This document shows, piece after piece, positions 12,842 to 20,705 of a stretch of DNA of 64,000 bases. The DNA is from JALYYC01 sp039922495 (GTDB taxonomy: Bacteria > Chloroflexota > Dormibacteria > CF-121). Position 1 is the first letter of the stretch. The number at the start of each line of letters is the position of its first letter. The position numbers were made by a program, and so were the translations under genes. The DNA is taken from positions 149,834-213,833 of the forward strand of contig JBDTEO010000019.1 in the NCBI GenBank assembly GCA_039922495.1, given 5' to 3'. The notes below the pieces were generated by a model that did no database searches, was not told where the DNA came from, and was given only the letters and a program-made list of their open reading frames with translations.

Positions 12842-13840
12842 CTACCGTTTCGCCGGATCCTTGACAGTGCGCTCCAGGATCTCGGCGATGACCCGATCGC
12901 CGGTCACGCCGTCCGCCTCGGCCTCGAACTGCAGAAAGATCCGGTGCCGGAGTGCCGGCGCGGCGACTGCGGCGAGGTCCTCGAAGGCGACGTTGTAGCG
13001 GCCTTCGAGCAGGGCCCGCACCTTCCCCGCCAGGATCAGCGTCTGCATCCCGCGCGGGCTCGCGCCATACCGAATGTATTTCTTCACGTTGTCGATTTCC
13101 GTACGATCGGGATGGGTGGCGCTGATTAGCCGGCCGGCGTAGCGCAGCACGTGCTCCGCGACCGGGACCTCCCGGGCGACTCGCTGGGCGGCGAGGATCG
13201 TCCCCGCGTCGGCGACCGGCTTCAGGGTGGGCATCGAGTCGCCGGTGGTGCGGCGCGCGATCTCAAGCAACTCGTTCTCGCTCGGAAAGGGCACCAGGAT
13301 TTTGAAGAAGAACCGATCCAGCTGCGCCTCCGGCAGGGGATAGGTCCCCTCGAGCTCGATCGGGTTCTGCGTCGCGAGCACGAAGAACGGGACGGGAAGT
13401 GGCCGGGTCTCGGTGCCGACCGTGACCGTCCGCTCCTGCATCGCCTCCAGCAGGGCGCTCTGGGTCTTCGGCGTGGCGCGGTTGATCTCGTCGGCCAGGA
13501 GCAGGTTGGCAAAGACGGGCCCCGGCTGGTACTGAAACTCGCGCCGCCCGTCCTCCTCCCGGATGACGTTCGTCCCGACGATGTCGGCCGGCATCAGATC
13601 GGGTGTGAACTGGACGCGGGAGAAGCTCAACGTCAGCGCATGCCCGAGCGAGCGGACCAGGACGGTCTTGCCCAGGCCGGGAACGCCTTCGAGCAGCACA
13701 TGGCCGCCCGCGATCAGGGCGATGACCGTGTTGCGAAGCAGTTCTTTCTGGCCGACGATCAGGCGCGCGAGCTCGGTCTCCAGCGCCTGGGCCAGGTCGG
13801 TGACTTTGGTGGGGTCGACGCGCGGTTCTTCGGCGATCAT
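12842..13840 (-). CDS. MoxR family AAA+ ATPase
   Basis: 332 residues, typical of MoxR. Walker A is EGVPGLGKT (51-59), Walker B LLLADEINR (112-120) followed by the MoxR-specific ATPKTQSALLEAMQE, and sensor 1 is FVLATQNPIE. The C-terminal helical lid ends in VTGDRVIAEILERTVKDPAKR. MoxR ATPases act as chaperone-like remodelers that insert metals or assemble complexes with VWA proteins. It lies in the centre of the operon, directly upstream of DUF58 and the two VWA genes. The 16-bp gap before it contains AAGGAGA-like purines (reverse of tctcctt at 13853-13859), so it has its own ribosome site. Confidence 0.95.
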   Translation of the reverse strand: MIAEEPRVDPTKVTDLAQALETELARLIVGQKELLRNTVIALIAGGHVLLEGVPGLGKTVLVRSLGHALTLSFSRVQFTPDLMPADIVGTNVIREEDGRREFQYQPGPVFANLLLADEINRATPKTQSALLEAMQERTVTVGTETRPLPVPFFVLATQNPIELEGTYPLPEAQLDRFFFKILVPFPSENELLEIARRTTGDSMPTLKPVADAGTILAAQRVAREVPVAEHVLRYAGRLISATHPDRTEIDNVKKYIRYGASPRGMQTLILAGKVRALLEGRYNVAFEDLAAVAAPALRHRIFLQFEAEADGVTGDRVIAEILERTVKDPAKR

Positions 13841-13856
13841 GATTCTCCTTGCGGCG

Positions 13857-15434
13857 CTATTTTTCGCCCAGTTGCGAGAAGTACTGGCGGACGAGCTCGC
13901 GGTCGCTGCCCGGGATCAGACTCTGGTCCACGGCGTCGAGCGCCGCCTGCTGGTAGGCGTTGATGACCTGGTTGTAGGGGCTGAGCGGAACGTCCTGGCC
14001 CGGGCCAAGCGGTGTCGGCTGGTCCTCCGACTGCCCGGGCACCGGCTGGCCCGGAACGTAGATCCGTTCCGTGCTCTGGGCCGCGGACCCGCTGCCGCTG
14101 CCGGAGCCGGTCCCGGCCCCCGAGCCGCTGCCCCCGGACCCTGTGCCGCTGCCGGAGCCGGTCCCGGTCCCCGAGCCGCTGCCCCCGGACCCTGTGCCGC
14201 TCCCGGAGCCGCTCCCGGTGCCGGAGCCGCTGCCGCTCCCTGAGCCGCTGGCACGAGCCTGAGCCGAGGCGCTGGCGGCCTCGCTCGCGGCCGCACCCGC
14301 CTGTCCTGACTGGGTGGCATCCCGATCGGCCTGGCTGGCCAGCTCCTGCCGCGCGGCTTCGAGCCCGTTGATGGCGGAGGCTACCGCCTGGTCATTGGCG
14401 TTTTGTTGCTGCAGGGAGTCGAGCTGGCTCGCGGTGTCATTGAGGGCCTGCGAGGCCGCCGCCGTGTCGCCCTTCTTCAGTGAGTCCGACGCGTTCTGCA
14501 GCGATTTGCTCATCGCCGGGTCTTGCGCGTGCTGCGCGGCATTGGCAAGGGCTTTCGCGAGCTCCTGCTGGTCCTTGGGCGACAGGCTCTGTAGCTGGGA
14601 GGCGAGATCGCGGAGCGACTGGGCGCCCTGCTTCGGGCTCGCGCTGAGCGCCTGCCCGGCGCTTCGTCCCGCGCTGGTGGCGCTCAGCGCGTTGGCGAGG
14701 TTCTGCGCGCTACTGTTGCGCGCCGGCGTTTGCGGATCGCTGAGTTGCTGGAGCTTCTGCTCGGCCGGTGTGATGGTTTCGAGCGCCTGCCGTGGACTGT
14801 CGGCCTGGCGAATCGTTGCCTGGGCGTCCTGCAGAATCTTGACGACCTGGGGGCTGACCGGCGCGGGACTCGCCGGCGCCACCACTTTCTTTTGCGCTGC
14901 CTGCACCGCCGTCACCGCGCGCGCCTGGCTGACCCGGTCGGCCTGCCGTTGGGCGAGGACCCGGTCCATCGGGTTCGGGAAGATGGCGAGCCCGAGGGCG
15001 ATCACGGCGAGCGCCGCGATCGTGCCCCCTTCCCGGCGGTCAATCCGAACCGGAAACGCGGCGCCCGGGCGGAGGCTGGCGGCATGTCCGAGCGCGTCCT
15101 GGCGCAGGTGCCCGTCGAGCGGCCCGGTTGCGGCCCTCCGCTCCCAGGCCGTCGAGAGGCGCTCCTTGAGGCCAAGCCGGAGGTCGGCGACCAAAAGCAA
15201 CACGGGCGGGCTCGGCCGGCTCACGAGCCAGGCGATGGCGCAAGCTAGCAGGATCAAAGGAACGCCCGCGATGGCGATCTGGAGTCGCCGGTCGACGGGT
15301 ATCAGCCGCGCCACGCCGAGCACCAGGGCGAGCCAGGTCGCGGAGGCGAGCAGGGCGTGGACGAGATAGGTCACGGCGCGAGCGCGCCCGGCCGCGCGAC
15401 CCAGGTCGCGGACGAGACGGTCCAGCCCGCTCAT
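13857..15434 (-). CDS. Membrane protein with Gln/Ala-rich helical region and Gly-Ser/Thr linker, function unknown
   Basis: 525 residues; I do not recognise a named family. Two hydrophobic segments near the N-terminus (about 19-45 and 52-70) and a third around 135-150 (IAALAVIALGLAIFP) anchor it. Residues 160-390 are Gln/Ala/Ser-rich and predicted helical or coiled (LQSLSPKDQQELAKALANAA). Residues 391-454 are an uninterrupted Gly-Ser/Gly-Thr linker encoded by a 51-bp tandem repeat. A short tail follows (SPYNQVINAYQQAALDAVDQ). It resembles the large membrane protein often found in MoxR/DUF58 operons of other bacteria, but similarity is only architectural. It starts in a four-base overlap with the ABC permease. 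Confidence 0.7.
   Translation of the reverse strand: MSGLDRLVRDLGRAAGRARAVTYLVHALLASATWLALVLGVARLIPVDRRLQIAIAGVPLILLACAIAWLVSRPSPPVLLLVADLRLGLKERLSTAWERRAATGPLDGHLRQDALGHAASLRPGAAFPVRIDRREGGTIAALAVIALGLAIFPNPMDRVLAQRQADRVSQARAVTAVQAAQKKVVAPASPAPVSPQVVKILQDAQATIRQADSPRQALETITPAEQKLQQLSDPQTPARNSSAQNLANALSATSAGRSAGQALSASPKQGAQSLRDLASQLQSLSPKDQQELAKALANAAQHAQDPAMSKSLQNASDSLKKGDTAAASQALNDTASQLDSLQQQNANDQAVASAINGLEAARQELASQADRDATQSGQAGAAASEAASASAQARASGSGSGSGSGTGSGSGSGTGSGGSGSGTGTGSGSGTGSGGSGSGAGTGSGSGSGSAAQSTERIYVPGQPVPGQSEDQPTPLGPGQDVPLSPYNQVINAYQQAALDAVDQSLIPGSDRELVRQYFSQLGEK
14104..14205. repeat. Two copies of a 51-bp tandem repeat encoding a Gly-Ser/Thr linker
   Basis: Units at 14104-14154 and 14155-14205 are identical except for two substitutions (c/t and g/c). 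Each codes for 17 residues of Gly-Ser/Gly-Thr linker on the minus strand. Shorter degenerate copies extend the low-complexity tract from about 14071 to 14262. Such a tract can change length by slippage. Confidence 0.8.
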
Positions 15435-16468
15435 CGGGACACCAGGGCCTTACGCCAGGGCAACCGTCGAACGGGCGGTAACAGCACGGCGCTCAGCAGC
15501 AGCGCGATGAGGCAGATGACGAGCTGCATGGTGACCGAGGCCTGCCAGTACTGCCAGCCACGGAAGAGCCCGCTTGGAATGGCCGTGCCGCTGGGCGGCT
15601 GAACCGCGCTGTTCAGGCTGCTGACGCCGCCCTTACCGACCGGGACCGCGACCGAGTAGCAAGTCTGCGGCCCGCCAAAGGCGCTGGCGGAGCAGGTCGT
15701 CGCACCGCCGCCGGTCGGGAAGGTGCCCTGGTTGCGGATCCCCAAACCGCCCACCGGCCCATTGGTGGCAATCGTGATCAGGGGAATGACGGGGCTGAGA
15801 TACATGATCGCCGGAGGAGCCGGCGCCGCGGTCGCTTGGGGATCAACGTCGGTCGGGAAAAGGACACCGTACAGCAGCGTCCCCGCCAGCAAGACGAGGG
15901 CGGCGCCGTAGGCGGCAACCGTCGCCGGCAGCGTACGACGGAAGGCCGTCGAGCAGGCGATGCCGATGATGCCGAGCGTTAATGCCGTCACGGCCGTGAC
16001 CAGGAAGGCGGCCAGGACCTGGTCGAGCTCGATCCCACCAAAAAGAAAGACCAGGCTGAAGATCGGTACCGAGAGCAAGAGCAACAACAGGACGAAGGAC
16101 ATCGAGGCGAGCAGCTTGCCCCAGATGATCGAGAAGGGAGGGATCCGGGTCACGAAGAGGAGGTCGATCGTCTGGTGTTCGCGCTCGCTGCTGATGGCGC
16201 CGGCGGTGAGGGCGGGCGTGATGAAGGTCAAGAGCACCATCTGGAAGATGACCAAATAGGTGAAGAGACCCTGGCCGTAGTTCGCCGATTGTCCGCCGCC
16301 ATAGCTATTCCGCGCCGAGAACGTCATGGCGGAAAAAATCGCCCATCCAAGCCCGCCGATGAGGAGGATATAGACCGTCATGGCCACGGGGGAGCGCCAG
16401 GTCCGCATCCGTGATCGGAACTCCTTGGCGATGATCGGGTTCCAGAGCGCGCGGCTGACGACGCTCAT
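15431..16468 (-). CDS. ABC-2 type transporter permease
   Basis: 345 residues with about six membrane helices. The N-terminus NPIIAKEFRSRMRTWRSP is typical of ABC-2/GldF-like permeases, followed by helix 1 (AMTVYILLIGGLGWAIFSAM) and the conserved amphipathic motif AGAISSEREHQTIDLLFVTR. An extracytoplasmic loop is inserted before the last helix (about 240-310). It overlaps the ATPase gene by four bases and pairs with it. Substrate unknown; the neighbourhood suggests an envelope component. Confidence 0.9.
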   Translation of the reverse strand: MSVVSRALWNPIIAKEFRSRMRTWRSPVAMTVYILLIGGLGWAIFSAMTFSARNSYGGGQSANYGQGLFTYLVIFQMVLLTFITPALTAGAISSEREHQTIDLLFVTRIPPFSIIWGKLLASMSFVLLLLLLSVPIFSLVFLFGGIELDQVLAAFLVTAVTALTLGIIGIACSTAFRRTLPATVAAYGAALVLLAGTLLYGVLFPTDVDPQATAAPAPPAIMYLSPVIPLITIATNGPVGGLGIRNQGTFPTGGGATTCSASAFGGPQTCYSVAVPVGKGGVSSLNSAVQPPSGTAIPSGLFRGWQYWQASVTMQLVICLIALLLSAVLLPPVRRLPWRKALVSR

Positions 16469-17391
16469 CCGACCTCGTCTGAGGTGGCCTTGAGAAAGGC
16501 GTCCTCGAGGTCGCTGTCCATCTGATTGAATCCAAAAACCTTGATGCCGGCGGCAATCATCGACTGCAGGATTCCGGCGGCCGTGGTTTCGTCGCCTTCG
16601 AAGGCGGCCTCAATCGCACCCTCGACCGCTTCCACTTCGTGGACGGACGGGAGCGACTTGAGCATCGCGGCCGCCTCTTCGCGGCGACCGATGACGGTGA
16701 TGCGGAGGCGGCGGCCACTGGTCAGGCGCTCGATTACGTCGTGCACGGGGCCGGTGGCCCGGATCCGTCCATGGTCGATGATTCCAACCATGCTGCAGAG
16801 CTCGGTGAGCTCGGGAAGGATGTGGCTCGAGATCACGATCGTCTTACCTAGACCCTGCAGGGTCTTGAGAATCTCGCGCATCTCGACCCGCGCTCGGGGG
16901 TCGAGCCCGGATGCCGGCTCATCAAGGAGAAGCACCGCGGGGTCGTGCACCAGCGCGCGCGCCAGGCAGAGGCGTTGCTTGAGCCCGCGCGATAGGGAAT
17001 CGACGGCCTGGTCGCGACGGTCGGGGAGCCCGACGAGCTCGAGAAGATCGTTGACGATTTTTGTCCGGCGTTCCCGGGGCTGCCGGTAGCAGGCGGCGTA
17101 GAAGTGCAGGTACTCGGAGACCGTCAATTGATCGTAGACACCAAAGAAATCGGGCATGTAGCCGAGCCGCTCGTGCACGAGATCTGGTTCTTGGGTGACA
17201 TCGGCCCCGTCGATCAGGGCCTGGCCCCCGCTCGGCTCGAGCAGCGCCGCGAGGATCCGAATCGTCGTCGTCTTGCCCGCGCCGTTCGGGCCGACGAAGC
17301 CGAAAATCTCGCCTTTCGGGACGGTAAAGGACACCCGGTCGAGCGCGATACGGTTTCCGTAGACCTTGGTCAGGTCCCTGACGCTGATCAC
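16465..17391 (-). CDS. ABC transporter ATP-binding protein
   Basis: 308 residues from the GTG at 17391. That start was chosen because VISVRDLTKVYG is the normal beginning of the fold and the GTG overlaps the upstream stop as GTGA; a longer open frame encodes unrelated sequence. Walker A is VGPNGAGKTTT, the signature is a variant LSRGLKQRLCLARAL, Walker B is VLLLDEPASGLDP, followed by a switch His (VISSHILPEL). The C-terminal ~80 residues form the regulatory domain common in ABC-2 drug/lipid exporters. It works with the adjacent permease. Confidence 0.93.
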   Translation of the reverse strand: MISVRDLTKVYGNRIALDRVSFTVPKGEIFGFVGPNGAGKTTTIRILAALLEPSGGQALIDGADVTQEPDLVHERLGYMPDFFGVYDQLTVSEYLHFYAACYRQPRERRTKIVNDLLELVGLPDRRDQAVDSLSRGLKQRLCLARALVHDPAVLLLDEPASGLDPRARVEMREILKTLQGLGKTIVISSHILPELTELCSMVGIIDHGRIRATGPVHDVIERLTSGRRLRITVIGRREEAAAMLKSLPSVHEVEAVEGAIEAAFEGDETTAAGILQSMIAAGIKVFGFNQMDSDLEDAFLKATSDEVG

Positions 17392-19835
17392 TGGACGGTC
17401 CCCGTCAGCGAGGCTCCGCCGGACGTGATGCTGGCGTTTGCCCCCGTGACTCGGAGTCGGACGGCGTTGGACACCGGGTTGATCGCCGCATCGGGAATCG
17501 CGGTGATGCCGTTGTCCTGGTAGGTGATGCTTGTCCAGGCGCCGCGGGACCAATCCCACACGTCCGCCTGCGGCGATGCCGTGCCGGGCGTCCCGTTAGC
17601 GGCCGGCGGCATGACCTTGGCGCCGAATGGATTGGAGACAGTCACGGACGCCGCCGTCAGGTGGCGACCGGTTTCGAGCGTGGGGGTGAACTCATAGGTC
17701 GCGCTCCCGTTCTGTAGCGTGAAGACTCCGGGCGGCCCGTTGACCTGCGTCTCGCCGGTGATGTCCACCAACCGCCCGGTCACGGCCCCGGCGGGGAGAG
17801 ACCCGGCTCCCAGCTGATCGATTGGCAGCGAGAGCGCGACGGCGGTTTCGGCGGTCGCCCGTGGGTGCGCGCCGTTGACCGTCACCTCCTGGATCGGCCG
17901 CTCCGACCAGGCGACGACCAGCGGTTGCACGGCCATCGAGGCCGGCCCCTTGAAGCCGAGGCCGGGTTGCAGGAGCGAGAGAATCTGCGTGCGCGCCTGG
18001 CCCTGGCGGTCAGCGGCGCTTGGATTATTCGGCGGCGGCCCGAAGCTGGCGTTCGGATAAATGCGGGTGTACAGCGGCTGACCGCCGAAGGGGTTGGCCG
18101 GCTTGACCGCAAGCTTGATGCTGACGGCGCCCCCCGGCGTAAGCGCGCCGAGCTTCTGGTAGCTGTCGCCGGCGAGGACGACGGCATCGTCGAACGCGAT
18201 CGACGAATGGTTTTCAACGCGCCCGGTCAATAGTCCGTTGACGAGCTGGAGATGTCCGACGAGCTGGGGCGCTGGGGTCATGCTTTCGGTCGCGAAGCCG
18301 CGCAAGCTGAAGGCGGTGAGACCCTGCAGCGTAACCACATTGGATGCCGTATCGATGCGCGTCGATCCCGACGAGCCGCCAAAATTGCCGTTGGCGCTCA
18401 GCGGGCTGATGAAGAGGCTTTCGCCCGCCGCGCTGACCTGGTAGTCGCCACGGGTGGGCGCCATGATACCGGTAAACGTCTCCTGATAGGCGTGGCCCCC
18501 GCCGGATGCCAGGTGAAGGATGGCGACCTGGTTGCTCTGGACCGATCGACCCTTGGTGCCAACGCCGATCCCATAGGCGCCGCCGGCCACGATCACGGCG
18601 ATCAGCGGGATCGTGACCCAGGAGAGCTCACGGCGGTGCATCGCGCCCAGGACGAGGTAATTGATCGGGCCAACCAGGAGGACGTACAGCAGGACGAGCA
18701 ACCCGGTCAGCTGGAGCGAGGGAAGATCGAGAGCCGGCACGTCGCCCAACACCGAGCTCAGCGCATTGCTGCGCTCACTGATCGAGGTGCCGGCACCGCC
18801 ATAGAGGCTGCTGAACCCGCCGCCTCCGACCCCGATCGGAAAGTTCTGCTGGGCTGCCGAGGCGAACAGGTCGCGGACCAGCAGCTGCCGGAGCAGGCCC
18901 TTGGTGCCCACCGCAGCGCCCACGGCCGGCTGGTTCCAGTCAAAGGTGGCCAGCGTCACCAACCCGCTGCCAACCGGAGTTTCGATCAGCAAGGGGTGGG
19001 AGGCCTCAGCCAGCCAGGTCCCAGCCTGGCTGCCAGCGATGCCGGCCGCGATCTCGAGCGTTGCCGGGCCGCCCAGGGCCTGGCTCGTGGCGATAGTGGC
19101 GGTCCCGGTGGGCCGCGCCGTGACGAGCTCGGCCGGAATACCGGCCAGGGTCTTTCGCCAGGACGCCCCGGTGCCGATCAGCAGCGCCCCACCGTTACGC
19201 ACGAAATCCGCGAGCGCCGTGCGCTGCCCGCTGGTCAGCGTGTCGGTCGCATAGTCATCGATCACGAGCAAATCGAAGGCGCGCAAGGTGATCGCCGACT
19301 GGGCGAGATCCTCCGGTGACAGGTGCACGACATGGGCGGAGATCCCGGCGGGGTGCACCGCGGCCAGATCGTCGAGCGCGCTCGGGTCGTCCGACAGCAC
19401 TCCGATGAGGGTCGGGACCTGGGTGCCGCTGCTCGCCGCCTGGCTCGCCATCAGCCGCCCGCCCTGCAGCACACGAACCGTCAGGGTCACGCCGCCCGCC
19501 GGGCTGACGATGGCGTAGCTCCGCAGGTGCTTGGCCGCGCCCGCGGCCAGGCTCAGGGTGGTGGAGTAAATGGCCGGGCTGGCCAGGCCGGGTTGTCCGG
19601 TGAAGGCAGCCTCGATCTCGAGGCTGCCGGTGAAATCAGGGCCGGAATTCTTGACTTCGATCGTGACCGGCATCCACTCCTGGAGCTTGTAGACGCCCTG
19701 GTAGCCCAATTTGGCCGTCAGGCTGATGGGGCTGGCCGCCGCCTCGGCGGCGATCGTCGCGCCCGGAAGGCCGACCGCCACGAGCAGGGCCGCCAGGGCG
19801 ATCCGAGTGAGCAGGCGGCGGCTGCGGGCTGCCAT
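17388..19835 (-). CDS. Secreted/membrane protein with amidotransferase-like domain, first gene of the MoxR-ABC operon
   Basis: 815 residues. A signal peptide (about 1-30, IALAALLVAVGLPGATIAAE) is followed by a beta-sandwich, and by an amidotransferase-like domain around 150-300 (FDLLVIDDYATDTLTSGQRT; FVRNGGALLIGTG). Two membrane helices follow around 375-440 (LQLTGLLVLLYVLLVGPINY; VTIPLIAVIVAGGAYGIGVG), then a long beta-rich C-terminal part. This resembles the extracytoplasmic proteins that accompany Gld-like ABC-2 transporters; no enzymatic residues are evident. It is the promoter-proximal gene: an ECF-type promoter ends about 7 nt before the ATG. Confidence 0.75.
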   Translation of the reverse strand: MAARSRRLLTRIALAALLVAVGLPGATIAAEAAASPISLTAKLGYQGVYKLQEWMPVTIEVKNSGPDFTGSLEIEAAFTGQPGLASPAIYSTTLSLAAGAAKHLRSYAIVSPAGGVTLTVRVLQGGRLMASQAASSGTQVPTLIGVLSDDPSALDDLAAVHPAGISAHVVHLSPEDLAQSAITLRAFDLLVIDDYATDTLTSGQRTALADFVRNGGALLIGTGASWRKTLAGIPAELVTARPTGTATIATSQALGGPATLEIAAGIAGSQAGTWLAEASHPLLIETPVGSGLVTLATFDWNQPAVGAAVGTKGLLRQLLVRDLFASAAQQNFPIGVGGGGFSSLYGGAGTSISERSNALSSVLGDVPALDLPSLQLTGLLVLLYVLLVGPINYLVLGAMHRRELSWVTIPLIAVIVAGGAYGIGVGTKGRSVQSNQVAILHLASGGGHAYQETFTGIMAPTRGDYQVSAAGESLFISPLSANGNFGGSSGSTRIDTASNVVTLQGLTAFSLRGFATESMTPAPQLVGHLQLVNGLLTGRVENHSSIAFDDAVVLAGDSYQKLGALTPGGAVSIKLAVKPANPFGGQPLYTRIYPNASFGPPPNNPSAADRQGQARTQILSLLQPGLGFKGPASMAVQPLVVAWSERPIQEVTVNGAHPRATAETAVALSLPIDQLGAGSLPAGAVTGRLVDITGETQVNGPPGVFTLQNGSATYEFTPTLETGRHLTAASVTVSNPFGAKVMPPAANGTPGTASPQADVWDWSRGAWTSITYQDNGITAIPDAAINPVSNAVRLRVTGANASITSGGASLTGTVQ

Positions 19836-19841
19836 ATCTTT

Positions 19842-19870
19842 TTAGACGCCGCCGGAGGGGCAAAGGTTCC
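19842..19870 (-). promoter_or_regulatory. ECF-type promoter GGAAC-N17-CGTCTAAA of the MoxR/ABC operon
   Basis: On the minus strand GGAAC (19870-19866), 17 nt, then CGTC (19848-19845) and TAAA. The ATG of the 815-aa gene is at 19835, so transcription would begin almost at the start codon. The same two elements precede the ECF sigma gene on the other strand with a 16-nt spacer. GGAAC/CGTC is the general pattern recognised by many group-4 sigma factors. Confidence 0.65.
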
Positions 19871-19952
19871 ACTTCAGGCCAGCTTCGCCGGAAGTATGGC
19901 GGCAGGCAGCCATCCTTGCAACTGAATTGGACGCAGCGTAGCCGTGAGGATC

Positions 19953-20035
19953 TGCCGGAGGAGGGACTCGAACCCACACGGACTTACGCCCAGACGCTTT
20001 TGAGGCGTCCTCGTCTACCATTCCGACACTCCGGC
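19953..20035 (-). tRNA. tRNA-Leu (anticodon CAA)
   Basis: Read on the minus strand: acceptor GCCGGAG pairs perfectly with CTCCGGC, discriminator A. The anticodon stem GACGC/GCGTC encloses loop CTCAAAA, giving CAA (codon UUG). A long variable arm (class II) and the T-arm GGGTTCGAGTCCC follow. CCA is not encoded. A -10-like TATACT lies 12 nt upstream. Confidence 0.95.
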
Positions 20036-20047
20036 GCGGACGGCGCG

Positions 20048-20053
20048 AGTATA
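20048..20053 (-). promoter_or_regulatory. Putative -10 box (TATACT) for tRNA-Leu(CAA)
   Basis: TATACT on the minus strand ends 12 nt before the mature tRNA 5' end. No TTGACA is found at the usual distance. The region where a -35 would sit (20071-20076) is occupied by the -35 element of the divergent sigma promoter. Confidence 0.45.
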
Positions 20054-20070
20054 ACGAAGCTCGGGCAGTT

Positions 20071-20098
20071 GGAACTTCTTAGAGATGTTTCCGTCTAA
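20071..20098 (+). promoter_or_regulatory. ECF-type promoter GGAAC-N16-CGTCTAA upstream of the ECF sigma gene
   Basis: GGAACTT at 20071-20077 and CGTCTAA at 20092-20098, with 16 nt between GGAAC and CGTC. The ATG is at 20115, preceded by AGGA at 20103. This is a canonical ECF architecture and predicts autoregulation of the sigma factor. Confidence 0.7.
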
Positions 20099-20114
20099 AG
20101 GCAGGAACGAGTAA

Positions 20115-20705
20115 ATGGACGATCGTGACCTGGTCGGCCGGGCCCGCCAGGGCGATCGGGAGGCGTTTTCCCAATTGATCGTGCAATACCAGGTCCCGCT
20201 CTACAACATGGCGCTGCGGATGGTCGGCTCCCGCGAGGATGCCGCCGACATCACGCAGGAGGCGTTTCTGCGCGGCTGGGAGAAGATCCGCAGCTTGCGC
20301 GACGCCCCCTTCAAGTCCTGGCTGTTCCAGATCGCGGTCAACCTCTGCTACGACCACTTCCGTCGCGGACGCCGCTACGGCGTCATGCCCGACGAGGAGC
20401 AGGGTGGCAAGATCGTGGGCCTCGGCCTGGCCATGCCGGATCCCCAGGAACGAGCCGAGGCCAACGAGCGTGGCCGTGTGGTCCGGGAGAGCATCGAGGC
20501 GCTCGACCCGGATATGCGCACCGCGCTGGTGCTGCGCGATATCAACGGCATGGCCTACCAGGAGATCGCCCGGATCGCCGGCGTGCCCCTGGGCACGGTC
20601 AAGTCGCGGATCGCGCGGGCGCGGGCGCAGGTGCAGGAGCACCTGCAGCGCAACCCGGACCTCTTTCCTGGTGCGGCCCGGCGGGAGGATGCCCATGGCG
20701 ACTGA
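20115..20705 (+). CDS. ECF-family RNA polymerase sigma factor
   Basis: 196 residues, normal for a group-4 sigma factor. Sigma-2 includes DAADITQEAFLRGWEKIRSL and the SWLFQIAVNLCYDHFRR helix. Sigma-4 carries the helix-turn-helix YQEIARIAGVPLGTVKSRIARAR. There is no region 3. It directs RNA polymerase to a dedicated promoter set. The anti-sigma gene overlaps its last 11 bases. Its own promoter and that of the divergent MoxR/ABC operon share GGAAC/CGTCTAAA, which is the basis for inferring its regulon. Confidence 0.93.
   Translation: MDDRDLVGRARQGDREAFSQLIVQYQVPLYNMALRMVGSREDAADITQEAFLRGWEKIRSLRDAPFKSWLFQIAVNLCYDHFRRGRRYGVMPDEEQGGKIVGLGLAMPDPQERAEANERGRVVRESIEALDPDMRTALVLRDINGMAYQEIARIAGVPLGTVKSRIARARAQVQEHLQRNPDLFPGAARREDAHGD

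Noticed and set aside
14071..14262. Repeat tract as a possible CRISPR array
   Set aside because: Contiguous in-frame codon repeats without spacers; it encodes a linker.
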